64,000 nucleotides of DNA from positions 16,058,001 through 16,122,000 of the forward strand of contig OY540810.1 in assembly GCA_961205875.1 (NCBI GenBank). Direction: 5' to 3'. The notes beneath the pieces are model-generated. The model was given only the letters and a program-made list of their open reading frames with translations, did no database searches and was not told the origin of the DNA. Position numbers and translations under genes: made by a program. Below, in pieces: positions 35,428 through 46,740 of this stretch. This DNA is from Sialis fuliginosa. Lineage: Eukaryota > Arthropoda > Insecta > Megaloptera > Sialidae. Position 1 is the stretch's first letter; the number at the start of each line of letters is the position of its first letter.

Positions 35428-36659
35428 ATGGCTCTTAGAACTTACGGAGATAAACCAATTAGTTTTCAAATCGAAGAAAATGGAGAATATTTTTGTGTTG
35501 GTTCAGAGGTAAACATATTTAAATGTTTATTATGTTACATTCATAATTTTCATTGTATTTTTTGATCAGGTGGGGAACTACTTACGCCTCTTTCGAGGTT
35601 CTCTTTATAAAAAGTACCCTGGTATGTATCGGAGACCAATCACAAATGAAGAAAGGAAGAAACTGATTGACTTAGGCCTAACGAATCATGTACTCGCTAG
35701 CAGTGTTTCGTTATTACGTGCTTCCGAAGTTGAAGACATCATTGACGGTAATGATGAGAAATACAAAGCTGTCTCAGTACATACGTCAGAACCTCCCGTA
35801 CCTCGAGAAGGTAAATCACGCAAGGCACAACCATGGGTACCGTCTTTACCTAACTCCAGCCATTTAGACGCTGTACCGCAAGCCACACCGATTAATAGAA
35901 ATCGTGTTGCTACTAAAAAAGTTCGTACGTTTCCTTTATGTTTTGATGACAACGATCCTTCAACGAACATTGAGAATGCATCCCAAAATGAACTGCTGGT
36001 TCCTATAAGGCTTGATATGGAAATTGAAGGCCAGAAATTAAGGGATACATTTACTTGGAATAAAAATGAGAGTTTAATTTCTCCTGAACAGTTTGCCGAG
36101 GTTATTATTTTATTTTAACACGATAGTATCGAAAACTCATTATTATTTTTCGTAGGTTCTCTGCGACGATCTTGATCTGAATCCTTTAACGTTTGTTCCC
36201 GCAATTGCCGCGGCGATTCGTCAACAGTTAGAAGCTTTCCCGAGCGATGCTCCAGCTATTCTCGAAGAACAAACAGACCAAAGAGTGATCATTAAGTTGA
36301 ATATTCACGTTGGAAATACGTCACTTGTTGATCAGGTCGAATGGGATATGTCCGAGAAAAACAACAGTCCAGAACAGTTCGCGATGCAGTTCTGTGCTGA
36401 AATGGGACTAGGTGGGGAGTTTGTGACCGCGATAGCATACTCGATCAGAGGCCAGCTATCGTGGCATCAGCGGACGTATGCGTTTAGTGAAGCTCCGCTG
36501 CCAATCGTCGAGGTACCTTTTAGACCTCCGAGCGAGGCTGACCAATGGTCACCGTTCTTGGAGACCCTCACCGACGCTGAAATGGAAAAGAAGATCCGTG
36601 ACCAGGACCGCAACACCAGACGTATGCGCCGTTTAGCGAATACGACGCCGGGTTGGTGA
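35428..36659 (+). CDS. Snr1: SNF5/SMARCB1 subunit of the Brahma (SWI/SNF) remodelling complex
   Basis: Core subunit of the ATP-dependent BAP/PBAP chromatin-remodelling complexes in the nucleus. Exons 35428-35508, 35570-36100 and 36156-36659, all in phase 0, give 371 residues, essentially the length of Drosophila Snr1. An N-terminal winged-helix region spans about residues 1-110 ([20 protein letters not shown]). The two SNF5 repeats follow: [13 protein letters not shown]...TFTWNKNE and [12 protein letters not shown]...[16 protein letters not shown]. The basic C-terminal helix [18 protein letters not shown] that contacts the nucleosome acidic patch is intact. GC content is visibly higher than in the neighbourhood, typical of a strongly constrained exon. 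Confidence 0.97.
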
Positions 36660-37503
36660 TCCAGGAAGAAGACCGCTTCTTAAAGCGGTCATAGTGTTTG
36701 CTTTTTGCTTTTTTTTTTTTACATGTTTGCTACCGTGAATTAAATTTTTTGTGTTGCAGATCAAATTTAACCCACAGTAAATAAATAATTGGTATTTTGA
36801 ACAATAATAATCAACATGTTAGCTGCCAGTGGCGATCTGTGGCAGTCAACGTATTAGTTTTTAATTACTTTTTTTTTAATCTGAATTGAGCTTTGGAAAA
36901 ATTTCAGAAATTAACTTTGGCTTGTTAAAAGCAAACAATTAATACCTTGGCAAATAAAAGATCGTTGTATTGACCTTGAGAACTGAAACCATGTAAATTG
37001 AGTCTGGTACTAAGGCAGCTGAAGTGCCAGACTCATTCATTTACTTGGCTTCAATTCTCAAGGTCTTGTTTGTCAAGACTTTAAAAAATAATTTTATCGA
37101 TGTCTTTTCTACGCAGTATTGTTTTGATTCTAAAAAATAAATATCTACTGTTTTTTTAGTGCGTAAGATTGTCTTTGACACCTGACATTTAAGTAAAAGA
37201 GAATGAAATATTTGTAGAATAGTGCAGAGGTTCTGAATCTTTTTTTATTTTATTTCGTGTACATACTCATTATATCGAGACTGAAATTTTCCATACTACC
37301 TTAAAATATTGACATAGTTTTCAATATTTTCACGGATTACATAACCCTCTGTTATTTTGTATACAGGGTGTTTTACAACTTGTGTAAAAAAAAAAATTAC
37401 AAAATTTGTCCATAATTAGTGTTTATTTAATATTTCAAGAACTCATTGTGATACAGTTATGATTTTTTATACAAAAATATTGTAAAATTGTGTTTATTTT
37501 AAT
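36660..37503. other. Snr1 3' flank, no further gene
   Basis: The Snr1 3' UTR starts with a small hairpin (GACCGCTTCTTAAAGCGGTC at 36671-36690), and AATAAA occurs near 36780. From 36960 to 37080 a segment is inverted (GACCTTGAGAACTGAA against TTCAATTCTCAAGGTC), a short MITE-like repeat. Confidence 0.5.
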
Positions 37504-37801
37504 CAGGGCTTCGAACCGTTATTTTTTTCGTTCCGGTTCGAGCAAAAAATATATTTCGGTTCGGTTCCGCAAAAAATAACGGTTTTTCCGGTTTTTGGTT
37601 CAGCTCCGAGTGATTAATTAAAAAAAAAAATATTTGTTTTTAGAATATTTTATGGTACTTGTATGATAGCCAGAACGACAATTGAAGTGGGAAATAAGAT
37701 CATGTTAACGCGCGTATTTTAACATGTACTGAACCGTAAAAACCGATATTTTTATTTCGGTTCTGTTCCGGTTTTCGGTTCAGTTCCGGTTCGAAACCCT
37801 G
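37504..37801. mobile_element. hAT-type MITE, CAGGGYTTCGAACCG ends
   Basis: The ends CAGGGCTTCGAACCGTTA and GTTCGAAACCCTG are inverted and flanked by the 8-bp duplication ATTTTAAT (37496-37503 and 37802-37809). The interior repeats TTCGGTTC and TTCCGGTT many times. Confidence 0.85.
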
Positions 37802-37809
37802 ATTTTAAT

Positions 37810-38795
37810 GCTTTGGTAGAAAACCACATTAAGGTTATGTTCACCCCAGATTCAGAACCACTGCTTTAGTTTGTAATTTTAATAAACCACACAATTGTTT
37901 TTGTTTCTGGTGTAGTATTTCCTTGTGTAATTTATATTTAGATAAATTATGGGCCTTGAATTTTTTGTAGTGTGATTCTATAATTTGACATTTTCTTATT
38001 TGCATCAAATAGTTTTTTAAATTAAATTCTTCTAATAAATTACACTTTTTTGTTTGTACATAAAATATATTATAATAATAAGGAAATTTAATCTATAATT
38101 GCTTATAAATCTTTAGATCAGTGGTTTTGAAACTACCCCCTTTTATATGCGAAATATTTTGATAGATATTATATACATATGTTACATACTATACATACAA
38201 TATAAAGCAACATCAGTTGATTTTTAAATTTTCATCGCAGACCCCTAGAAATTATACGAACCACAGTTCTTTAGATGATAGTAAAATTTAGATAATAGTT
38301 TTTTATGAAATAATTAGATTTAAGTAATGAAATATAATATTTTAGAAATAATGTGCACACAATTATTTTATTCAATAATCTGGTTATTTGAAAAGTTCAT
38401 AGGGAAGTTTAAAAAATATGTCTCGTGCTTAATCTAAGGTTTTTATGTTCTATTCTCAAAGTAATATTTCAGCGCATTGTTTAAAACAAACTACGTGCAA
38501 TTTTGTTGAATGGTAGCAGAGCACGGTTTTAAAATGGACGTTTCTTTGCAAACTAAGATATGAAAAAATCGAGTTCTAATTCATGTTTAAAATCGGTACA
38601 AATTTTCTAAACAACCCAATATATGTAGATTGTAGATAATTATTAAATCCCTGAAACTGAGTATTTTTGTTCATAAGTAACCTTAAATTCAAGTTTTACA
38701 TTACTATAGTGAACCACAATTGTAAAAAGTATTTGTAAATATAAATGGAACAAGAAGCAGGCGTTTCCAGGTTTTTTCATCGAGGGGTATAATTT
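37810..38795. other. intergenic DNA, nothing recognised
   Basis: AT-rich sequence without open frames of interest or readable inverted repeats. Confidence 0.45.
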
Positions 38796-39080
38796 TTTGA
38801 AGTTATACTTCTTTGGGTGCATTGAGGGTGAAGTTTTAGTACCCAATTAAATGCGCGCACACCGTACAGTAAAGAAAATTTAACAGGATGAAGTTAGGTT
38901 AGGTTAAGTGTACATATATTTCATATTGGCTAAGTTTATTCGTGTAGATAATACAGATATTTGTTATAATAGTCGGTAAAACAGGTTTTTAGTTTTGCAT
39001 TTGCTCGCTAGATGTCACTACTAGTCTCATCATCATTGTTTTTCAAGCATGTTAAAGAAATATAACTTCTAACACATGTA
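38796..39080. mobile_element. possible MITE with GAAGTTATACTTCTTT ends
   Basis: The left part TTGAAGTTATACTTCTTTGG and the right part AAAGAAATATAACTTC are imperfectly inverted. The same terminal phrase occurs at both ends of the 53003-53440 repeat. Boundaries are approximate. Confidence 0.4.
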
Positions 39081-39110
39081 CATAAGGACATACATCCACT
39101 TTTTAAAATT

Positions 39111-40525
39111 ATATACAGGATGTCTAAATACAGTATGGGGATCTCGGAAACTATAAAAGATAGAGATTCGGTTAAATAAGACAAAAGTTACCTTTAATAA
39201 GGGGCAATTTAATGATTACCACAGCCATCTTTGAATTATATAGTGTATTACAAAAATAAAAAAATTCTTTTTGCTGATTATTTCAGACATTTTGAAAAAA
39301 GTTGTAAGTCAGTGAAAAGGTAATATAATCTTCTGTTCAAAAATTGAAAAATTTCATATTGCTTCTATTTAAGAAAACATAAGTTGGTTTCATATCTCAA
39401 AAACTACGAGATTTTTGAAAATTTTAATTTTTTTATTAAATAAACGATATTAAACCCTGCATTATTTATTTGAAACTTTTTTATATTCATGACTAGCAGT
39501 GCCCACGCGGCTTCGCTCGCGTAGACTACGGAGTTATTGTTTAGGATTTTTGAAAAATATAGTTTAATTAATTAAGTACAAACACGATTAGTTATTATTG
39601 TAATAATAACTTATCAATACCTAAATTACCTAACAAAAACGAATAAGAAGAAAAAGTACAAATAATTTGTGTTCTATTTAAATTTAAAAGTTAATTATTG
39701 AAAACAAAATAAACTCAAATGATCAACGGAGGGAATCCGAATATCTACCGAGCGTAAGCGAATCCAGTGTGTTGTACATCGCTTCGATGCGGCACGACAC
39801 CATACATTTAAAATGTTACCTTTATAAATATATTTTAAGATATTTTCTAAACTATACGACCAAATTGGATGCTGTAAAGAGCAAATTATATCTACATTAA
39901 GTGCTTATGACGATGAAATCATTTATTTCGATATGGATTAATGTTTTGTAGGTCATAAGTCCATGTAAACAGAACCCAAATATTTTATGTTTTCTTTGTA
40001 ACATAAAAGCAGTCATTGTGGCTTAAATATAAAAGTTAGACATATGGTGTCGCGGACTTTATTGTAAAACTTTTGATTCTACACAATTCTTTAATACATT
40101 ATTTTGTTCTATACTGAACGGTTTAGGCAGCGTATTACAAAACAGCGCGCCGACAGCAAAATTTTTTCCGACTTGATTTACTATTATCGTTACTGCTTAG
40201 TTGTTAAAATATAGCCTATAACCTGGCCAGAGAATGTACCTATGAATTAAAAAAGAAACCACGTAAATCGGATAAGTGGTTCTCGAGTGATAAGGTCACT
40301 AACGGACAGACAGACAGAAACGTTGAGCTTTATATATATTAAAGATGAAAAATTTCGGACTAAAACAGTTTTTGGCTAATATCTAGTAGACTATGATAAT
40401 TTTGTGAGATGTTCCTAAATGCACCATTAAATTGTCCTTTCTTAAAGGTAACTTTTGTCTCATATTTAACCGAATCTCTATAATAGTTTCCGAGATTCCC
40501 ATATTGTACCGTGGTAGACAACATG
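39111..40525. mobile_element. inverted-repeat element interrupted by a LINE fragment
   Basis: About 100 bp at 39120-39225 (GGGGATCTCGGAAACTATA then GACAAAAGTTACCTTTAA) recur inverted at 40420-40510. The interior includes an RTE-like fragment (39490-40345), which inserted later and accounts for more than half of the length. Confidence 0.6.
39490..40345 (+). mobile_element. RTE-like LINE fragment, copy 3
   Basis: Starts GTGCCCACGCGGCTTCGCTC, parallels 9881-10105 for its first 220 bp, and ends in ACAGACAGACAGAAACG followed by an AT-rich tail, like the copy ending at 22535. No reverse transcriptase frame. Confidence 0.5.
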
Positions 40526-40709
40526 TATGTGCCTACTATTTTATTATTATGTAAATAATATTTTTTGTGAAAATAAATATTCTAAAATGTTTGAACCTGA
40601 AAAATACAAAATAAAAACATATTGGCGTTTAAATTAAATTAAATTTTATGTACCATTACATTTTCTATAATTAATTATCAGTGCATTTTTTTGTCTATTG
40701 AATATTAAG
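40526..40709. other. short AT-rich spacer
   Basis: Nothing recognised. Confidence 0.4.
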
Positions 40710-41391
40710 CCCGGCGCACACGACGCTAGATTTGCTGCTAGTTTGTTTGCTAGATTCAATGCTGGTTTTCAAGCGTGTTTCGGCGCTGGATTGTTGTCAT
40801 GGTTTCAATGTGTGTTGGCTTCACACGATCCTTGATTTTGTAGATGGTTTTGATGCGTGCAAAGTGACAGTTCTAATATCAACATAATACTGTAGTGGAT
40901 ATGGTTTATGAAAATAAAAAAATCCTTTGGGTGAATAATATATAATTAATGTTTATTAATTTCAACAGTTAAACTCAATGATCTAAGTTTAAAATTTCAC
41001 TACAATTCAGTTTTCTCACATTTATTTTTTACATTCAGGATCGATCTTATGTATGTATGTTTAATAAAACTCACATTTGAATATTTGTAAAATGGACATA
41101 ATTATTTCTTATGATTTGTACGAACAGCTGTTACAAAAGTATACGCTATGACGCCATGTTTGTTTATGACGTTTATGCTCACGTGACATTATAATATTTT
41201 CTGATTGGTTCTTGCTCAAATCTAGCAGCAAATCCAGCACGAAAAATAGCCCCGGTTCTATTCTGAAATCTAGTATGATAGCACGCAGCGTAGCAAGCAG
41301 TGACGTCATTTCCAGCACAGAAACAAGCCCGGTTGCCAGCACAGCAACCGGCAAGCAAACCAGCAGCAAATCTAGCGTCGTGTGCGGCGGA
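40710..41391. mobile_element. MITE with CGCACACGACGCTAGATTTG ends
   Basis: About 40 bp at each end are inverted: CCGGCGCACACGACGCTAGA on the left and TCTAGCGTCGTGTGCGGCGG on the right, continuing with TTTGCTGCT/AGCAGCAAA. The element ends 33 bp before the stop codon of the CPCFC gene, so it lies in or next to that gene's 3' UTR. Flanks (TTAAG/CTTTA) hint at a TTAA-like target. Confidence 0.7.
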
Positions 41392-41423
41392 CTTTACATG
41401 TGTTTAATTATTTTATTATATCA

Positions 41424-44400
41424 CTAACAGTATGGATAGTTTGGACAGGCAGCCGGGTGGACTCCAGCGGGGTAGGCGCGTCCGGAATGAACGTAGGGGG
41501 CAGCTATATTGTTATTGCAGTATGGGTAGTTGGGGCAGGCGGCCGGGTGCACGCCAGCGGGGTAACGGCTGTCGTATGTCGGTGCGACTGTAAATAATAT
41601 TAGCGTTATACGATTTACTTGATAATTAAAAAAAAAAAAAAACAGAAAACTTACCTGCGGCTCTGGCGGAGTGGAGAGCGATAAGAGAGTTATCGCAGTC
41701 AGGGTAGTTGGGGCAGAGAGCAGGATTCAAACCTGCTGGGTAGCGATCGGCTTGAGCTTCTATTGATACAACAATAGCAACCAGGAAAGTGAAGATAACC
41801 TAAGACATTGGGAGCGTTCAGCAAATCTACCACTCCGGTTACTGAACAACGAGTTTTGATTGGCTGATTTATGGAATTTGCGGTAGAATGTACCGAAAAT
41901 TTAAAGAATGTCAGGTATAACATCAAATGCCAAAGTGAGAAAGAAGTAACCAGAAAGAGATAGAGAAGTAACCGTAGAATTTGTTCGGTCTCGTGTGGTC
42001 TTCGAGTTGACCGATTAGAGTGGGGGTTAGAGCTGGTGCACATGCGTATACATGTTTGCCAACTGTCATCTCGAAACTAAATACAACATTACAAAAATAA
42101 ATTTTGTACTTTGAGGTTATTCTTGTATCGTATAAAACAATTTTGTGTTATATATTTTTTTAAACTTTTTTCTATTTAAGTATATTTAACTGATTTGTAG
42201 TCTCTATTTTTATAATATAAGCTTTATTAGTGTAAGATCATATATTAATCTAGTTGATTAATATATGATATAACCTTAATAAATGATGTGTAATTATTTA
42301 TAACTTATAATTATATATATTGTAATATAATATATAGTTTTATTTTGTTCACGTACCTACATTTATCCACTGTGATTTTAATGTTGCATTAAAGAATAGT
42401 GAAAAAAAGAATAATATATAAAATGTTCTATATAATATTGGCCCTTTTTAGAGATGGTCATGTACGAAAGGTGGACTTTTGGAGATTTCACTATATTTGT
42501 TACTAAAAATGTTTCTTTTATTTATAATTTTTTGTTATTGTTATTAGATTAATAAAACTGTGATTTTAATTTTAGATAGGTGTTTATTTATTGAGTTTTG
42601 TATGCTGTGTTTCATCTTTGAAACGTGAGATAAAATACTCGAGAAATTTTATTTTAACATTTTTATCAAACATCTGTTCCGCATTTGTTTAATAAATGAA
42701 ATGATGATATTTAAACCAGAAAACTTATTTTATATAGATTATGCTGGTACTAATGCAGGTTAAAAATAGACTATGTGACGTTACCAGCATTTTATATAAA
42801 AATGTCTATGTTAGATATCGCTGACTTTTCAATAGAACTAATCGAACCCTATAAAACCTTGCTGGTATCACTTTTGAATTTAAAAAAATTAGGGTCAAGT
42901 AACTATCAAACTCCAAGGTATCAAAAGTTTAGATAAAAATTCCAAATTTATAGCTTAGATCTTTTACTATGATGGACGGTTGACAAAGTGAGATTAATAG
43001 AGTTCTGGTCATAATCCTACGGAGCCCAAAAAAGAAGTGATTTTTAGAATTTGTATTGTATTATGTTTATAATCAAAGATATGTAAGTAAAATAAATGAT
43101 GTTAAATGTTTTAAATGGTGCAAGGTTTCAGGTAAGCATATATTGTGGTATTTGTTTAGTGCTATGTAAAACTCTTTTTTGATATAAATGCGGCTCTAAT
43201 GAGCCTTGGTAGAATCAAACTCTTTAAAAAGAGTTAGCAACGATATTTCTTTTTTCATTAGCTTCCTGGTTGAATTCTTCTACAACATTATCTGCCTCAT
43301 CAATGTTGAATTCTTCATCTTCAAAATTAACATCATTTTGGTTTATTATAAAATTATGCAAGATGCAACAAGCTGTTATCATCTTATTGCCTAGTTGAAA
43401 ATCAGTAATATCGAGGTACTTCAGTCTACGAAATTTGACTTTCAAAAGACCAAATGCCCTTTCAATAATTGATCTAATAGAGTTGAATTTTCTATTATAC
43501 AGCCTTTGTGCAGGTGTTAGATGGCCAGGCTAATACGGAGACTCTGGGGGTCCTCTGTCAGATTTGTGAAAAATCACGTATATAGTTATTCAGAATAGGG
43601 TTGACGCGCATGCGTGACTAGATCAGTGTTAACAACTTTTATAAAATCACGCATTTTATAAAACGACTGGCCACGTTTAGCTGTGTTATATTTAATTATT
43701 TAGTTTAAGTTAGAGTAGTCCAGGTAGATTTGGTTCCCTTTCAGGTAGGGTTAGGTTAGGTTTATTAATTGCACTAAATAATATATTAACATAGATACAA
43801 CATACTCTACTCTATTCTAACACATCAACACGTGACTTTTAGAGTTTTTGACAGAGGACCCCCAGAGTCTCCGTATTTACCGATGGCCATTATAACGAAA
43901 TGGTGTCAATACATTTTTCTGTAGTGGATACGCAGAGTCACCAATTATGTGCATGTTCCCCGGCAAGAGTGGAATTTCTTCATTGTTCAGTCGATGAAAA
44001 ATGGGACTATTCCGAAAAACCCTTGCGTCATGCATTCGCCCTGGCATTTCAACAAAAACATCGATAAAACATGCTCGATGATCACAAACACCTACAATAA
44101 AATGATTTTATTAATATGTTATACATATAAAGTTACATATAATAAAATAATATAATACCTTGTAATATAATAGAATGAAATCCTTTTCTATTATAATAAT
44201 CCACAGGATTTTCTGGTGGCTAAAATATTTGTGACATAAATAACACAGTTTACCAAAAAACCATTTCAATACTCATTTTGCCAATACAAAATATCCAAAG
44301 TGACAGTTCTCACAGCTGTTCTTCCCTATTTCCACCATCTTGGTTAACCAGAGTTGGTGGGGGTAGATTGGCTGAATGCTCCCATTGTTGTAAATTGTTT

Positions 44401-44930
44401 ACATAGTATATCGTAACAGTCGAATACTATGCATGCAAAAGTAATTGACTAATTTACCGAAAAACTCGTATTTGTTTATTATAACGTTTAATTTTTTTCC
44501 ATTTTTCAAACAAAGACATCACATAATATATCTGTTGTGTTCTTTGGTTTCTTCATTTAGAATATGGCGCATGCGTGAAGAGACCAAAACAATCGACACA
44601 CGTTTGTTGAGCGACATTTGTATTAAAATTGTGAATTTTTTAACAATGAAAATTTGAATTAAATTGAAATATATTGGTTATTTTGACATAAAAATACACG
44701 TCTCATTAACAATTTTTCATAATTTTGTATAATCTTGAATAAATGCAGTTCAAACAATGATTGTTGAAAATGACAGTTAAACTGTAGCTCCGCCCCCGAT
44801 AAAGATAACCGATAGCAGTTATCCTTTCTCTTTACAGTTGTCGCCAACCGAAATTGAACTGTTATTTTTACATGCAATAATCAATGTTAACAATTGTAAT
44901 AAGAAGAAGAATACTTACTAGTTTCATCAT
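41424..44930 (-). CDS. CPCFC-family cuticular protein (three C-x5-C motifs)
   Basis: Secreted structural protein of the cuticle. Exons 44930-44919 (four codons, MMKL), 41799-41655 and 41587-41424 join in phase to 106 residues. The N-terminus MMKLVIFTFLVAIVVSIEAQA is a clear signal peptide cut near residue 20. The mature part has three repeats of the type YPAG-x2-P-A-x-CPNYPxC: CPNYPDC, CPNYPYC and, at the C-terminus, CPNYPYC. Two or three C-x5-C motifs define the CPCFC family of insects. The tiny first exon lies 3.1 kb upstream; it was chosen because its donor (CTA|GTAAGT) is strong, the phase fits exactly, and it completes the signal peptide. A split signal-peptide exon is usual for insect cuticle genes. 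Intron 1 holds a Harbinger transposase relic and a hAT MITE. Confidence 0.88.
42060..43205. other. 3' part of CPCFC intron 1, nothing recognised
   Basis: AT-rich intron sequence with no supported feature. Confidence 0.45.
43206..44215 (-). pseudogene. PIF/Harbinger transposase (HARBI1-like) relic
   Basis: DDE-nuclease of the PIF/Harbinger type, split by later insertion. Read on the minus strand, 44215-44160 gives ENPVDYYNRKGFHSIILQ, an intron-like gap follows, and 44090-43890 gives the region GVCDHR...GRMHDARVFRNS...LPGNMHIIGDSAYPL, with the expected nuclease Asp context. After the MITE at 43528-43881 the frame resumes as NGHLTPAQRLYNRKFNSIRS and GLLKVKFRRLKYLD to a stop. The N-terminal half is not found. 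It lies on the same strand as the host CPCFC gene, inside its first intron. Non-functional as it stands. Confidence 0.75.
43528..43881. mobile_element. hAT-type MITE inserted in the Harbinger transposase relic
   Basis: The inverted ends are 33 bp (AATACGGAGACTCTGGGGGT toward TGACAGAGG and its inverse). The 8-bp duplication GATGGCCA occurs at 43520-43527 and 43882-43889 and falls exactly in the codons for N-G-H of the transposase, so removing the insert restores that frame locally. It is younger than the transposase copy. Confidence 0.85.
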
Positions 44931-45000
44931 TGTTTTGTCGTTTTCTTATTTCACAGTTCAAGACGACTTTGACTTCTGATGCCACATGTCAGATGTACAT

Positions 45001-45007
45001 TTTTATA
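45001..45007 (-). promoter_or_regulatory. TATA box of the CPCFC gene
   Basis: TATAAAA on the minus strand lies about 70 bp before the start codon. An initiator-like ATCAGA at 44975-44980 is 25-30 bp downstream of it, giving a short 5' UTR. TATA promoters are typical of tissue-specific cuticle genes and were not seen at the housekeeping genes here. This also supports the choice of the short first exon. Confidence 0.55.
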
Positions 45008-46583
45008 TCATTTTCTGAAACCCCACCATCAGGAAATCTGTTTCATTAAACACCCTTAGGTTTTGTATTAAATGAATATTGTTTAGATTTTTATAATTTA
45101 AATTTATTCTAAATTATTGTAATCAACACCACACCTTTCAGGTAGTCCTTGGAATGCTGTTAATTATTTGTATCATTTATTGTAACTGTTAGAGGAGTGT
45201 ATGTAATGTTGATTTAATGATGTAAAATGTTATTTTAATTAATTTTTTTTACAATAACAAAATTTTATTTCTTTGTTTAAAGAATAAATTAAATGCCTCT
45301 TTGTTGTGCCCAGTAGAACAGAAAATGTGTAGGTATTTGTCACCTACATTAAAAATTATGTAAATATAATAAATACATGTACAACTTTTGTAATACATAT
45401 ATTCAATAATAAATGGAAACGTTTTTTAATTAATTCATATTTATTTTCGTTGTAAAACTATATCAAAATTTAAAGCATTTTTTTTAATTTTCAAATAAAT
45501 GATCTGGTAATTTTGAATGAATTAAATATATTTAATTAAATAAATTATTACATATTGTTGTAAAAATAAACACAACATTGAATTAACATTGTTGAAAATT
45601 CATTTAAAACATAAAAATCGAAAAAATTATGTAATGAATTGAATTTTATCTATTTCCTTTTGGTTTATAATGATTTTTAAAAATATGCAATAATAATAAA
45701 TACTTGTAATTGATTATAATTAACTACAGTTAGATCGTGTAGTTACATATTTCTTAATTAAATTATTATACAATAAATATTCATTAGCCTAAAACTTGCT
45801 AGGTAATTATCAGAAATTCCAAAATTATATTTATTTCTTATTGTCTGTATTGTTATGCATATCAATTTTGCCTGAAATTTTGGTATGTAATATCAATAAT
45901 AGTAATTCAAATATCAAATTGAAAATACATAATACGTCATCTTATAAAGAGCCAAAATATGCAAAATATATTTAAAAGTTTATTTTTCCCTCGAAATTTT
46001 TTTTCACAGATTACAATTATTTTGGATTTGTTCACGGGGGTGTCACTCTAGTGGTAAAATTGGAAACACAGTTTGACATTAACGGGTGTAGGGATCTCAG
46101 GGGCATGGGCGGTAAGGGGATGCCGGGTGATGGGATCTCAGACGTATGAGAGGTAAGAGGAAGTGTCTTGCACAACAGTACAACGTTGATAAAAATTTTG
46201 CAACGATGTAAAAAGTTTAGACATGAAGGAAGATGCGAAGTATTCTAAAATGGCGTATAGAACTTCGGGAAGTGTATCGTTTGCAAAACGTTGACGTTAT
46301 TTTTTAATATTAATGTAAGTATTTAATTATTATTAGTTTTTCTATTACATATGACTGATTTGCTTCTTTATTTTAATTTATGTGTTGAGATACAACTTTG
46401 AATTGAACTTATTTTTATTAAAAACAAGTATAAATATTTTTATGTTAATAATTAAACTTATAATTTAATGAAATTTATTCTTCACTTTACAGACACTACA
46501 TACATCATATTTCCTGATCTTGAAGATAAAGAAACATTAAGAATATTGGTATGTACTCAAGTTTGATGTGTTTTTATAATTAA
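45008..46583. other. gene-poor AT-rich region
   Basis: Mostly very AT-rich. Around 46020-46320 the base composition rises (a GGGATCTCAGG phrase occurs twice). An exon-like block at 46494-46547, flanked by TTTACAG and GTATGT, is discussed under findings. No gene could be assembled. Confidence 0.4.
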
Positions 46584-46740
46584 GGCTCAAGTCCGACTAG
46601 CCACTTCCAGCAACTAAAATATGGCTCAATGTTGCCAAGTAACAGCCACTGCCAGTGACAGTATGCCTTCAAAACTCGACTTCAGTTTGTTTTCAACTTC
46701 GAGCCATTTTTTAGTGACTTGAAGTGTCTGAGTTGAGCCT
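46584..46740. mobile_element. small TTAA-type MITE, GGCTCAAGTCC ends
   Basis: The left end GGCTCAAGTCCGACTAGCCACTT follows TTAA. The right end AAGTGTCTGAGTTGAGCC is its imperfect inverse, followed by TAAC. It is 157 bp and non-coding. Confidence 0.55.

Noticed and set aside
41212..41597. Plus-strand Ser- and Val/Gly-rich frames
   Set aside because: They read across the MITE end and the antisense of the CPCFC repeats; the minus strand gives a signal peptide and C-x5-C motifs.
43206..43394. Plus-strand 62-residue frame
   Set aside because: Antisense shadow of the Harbinger transposase C-terminus.
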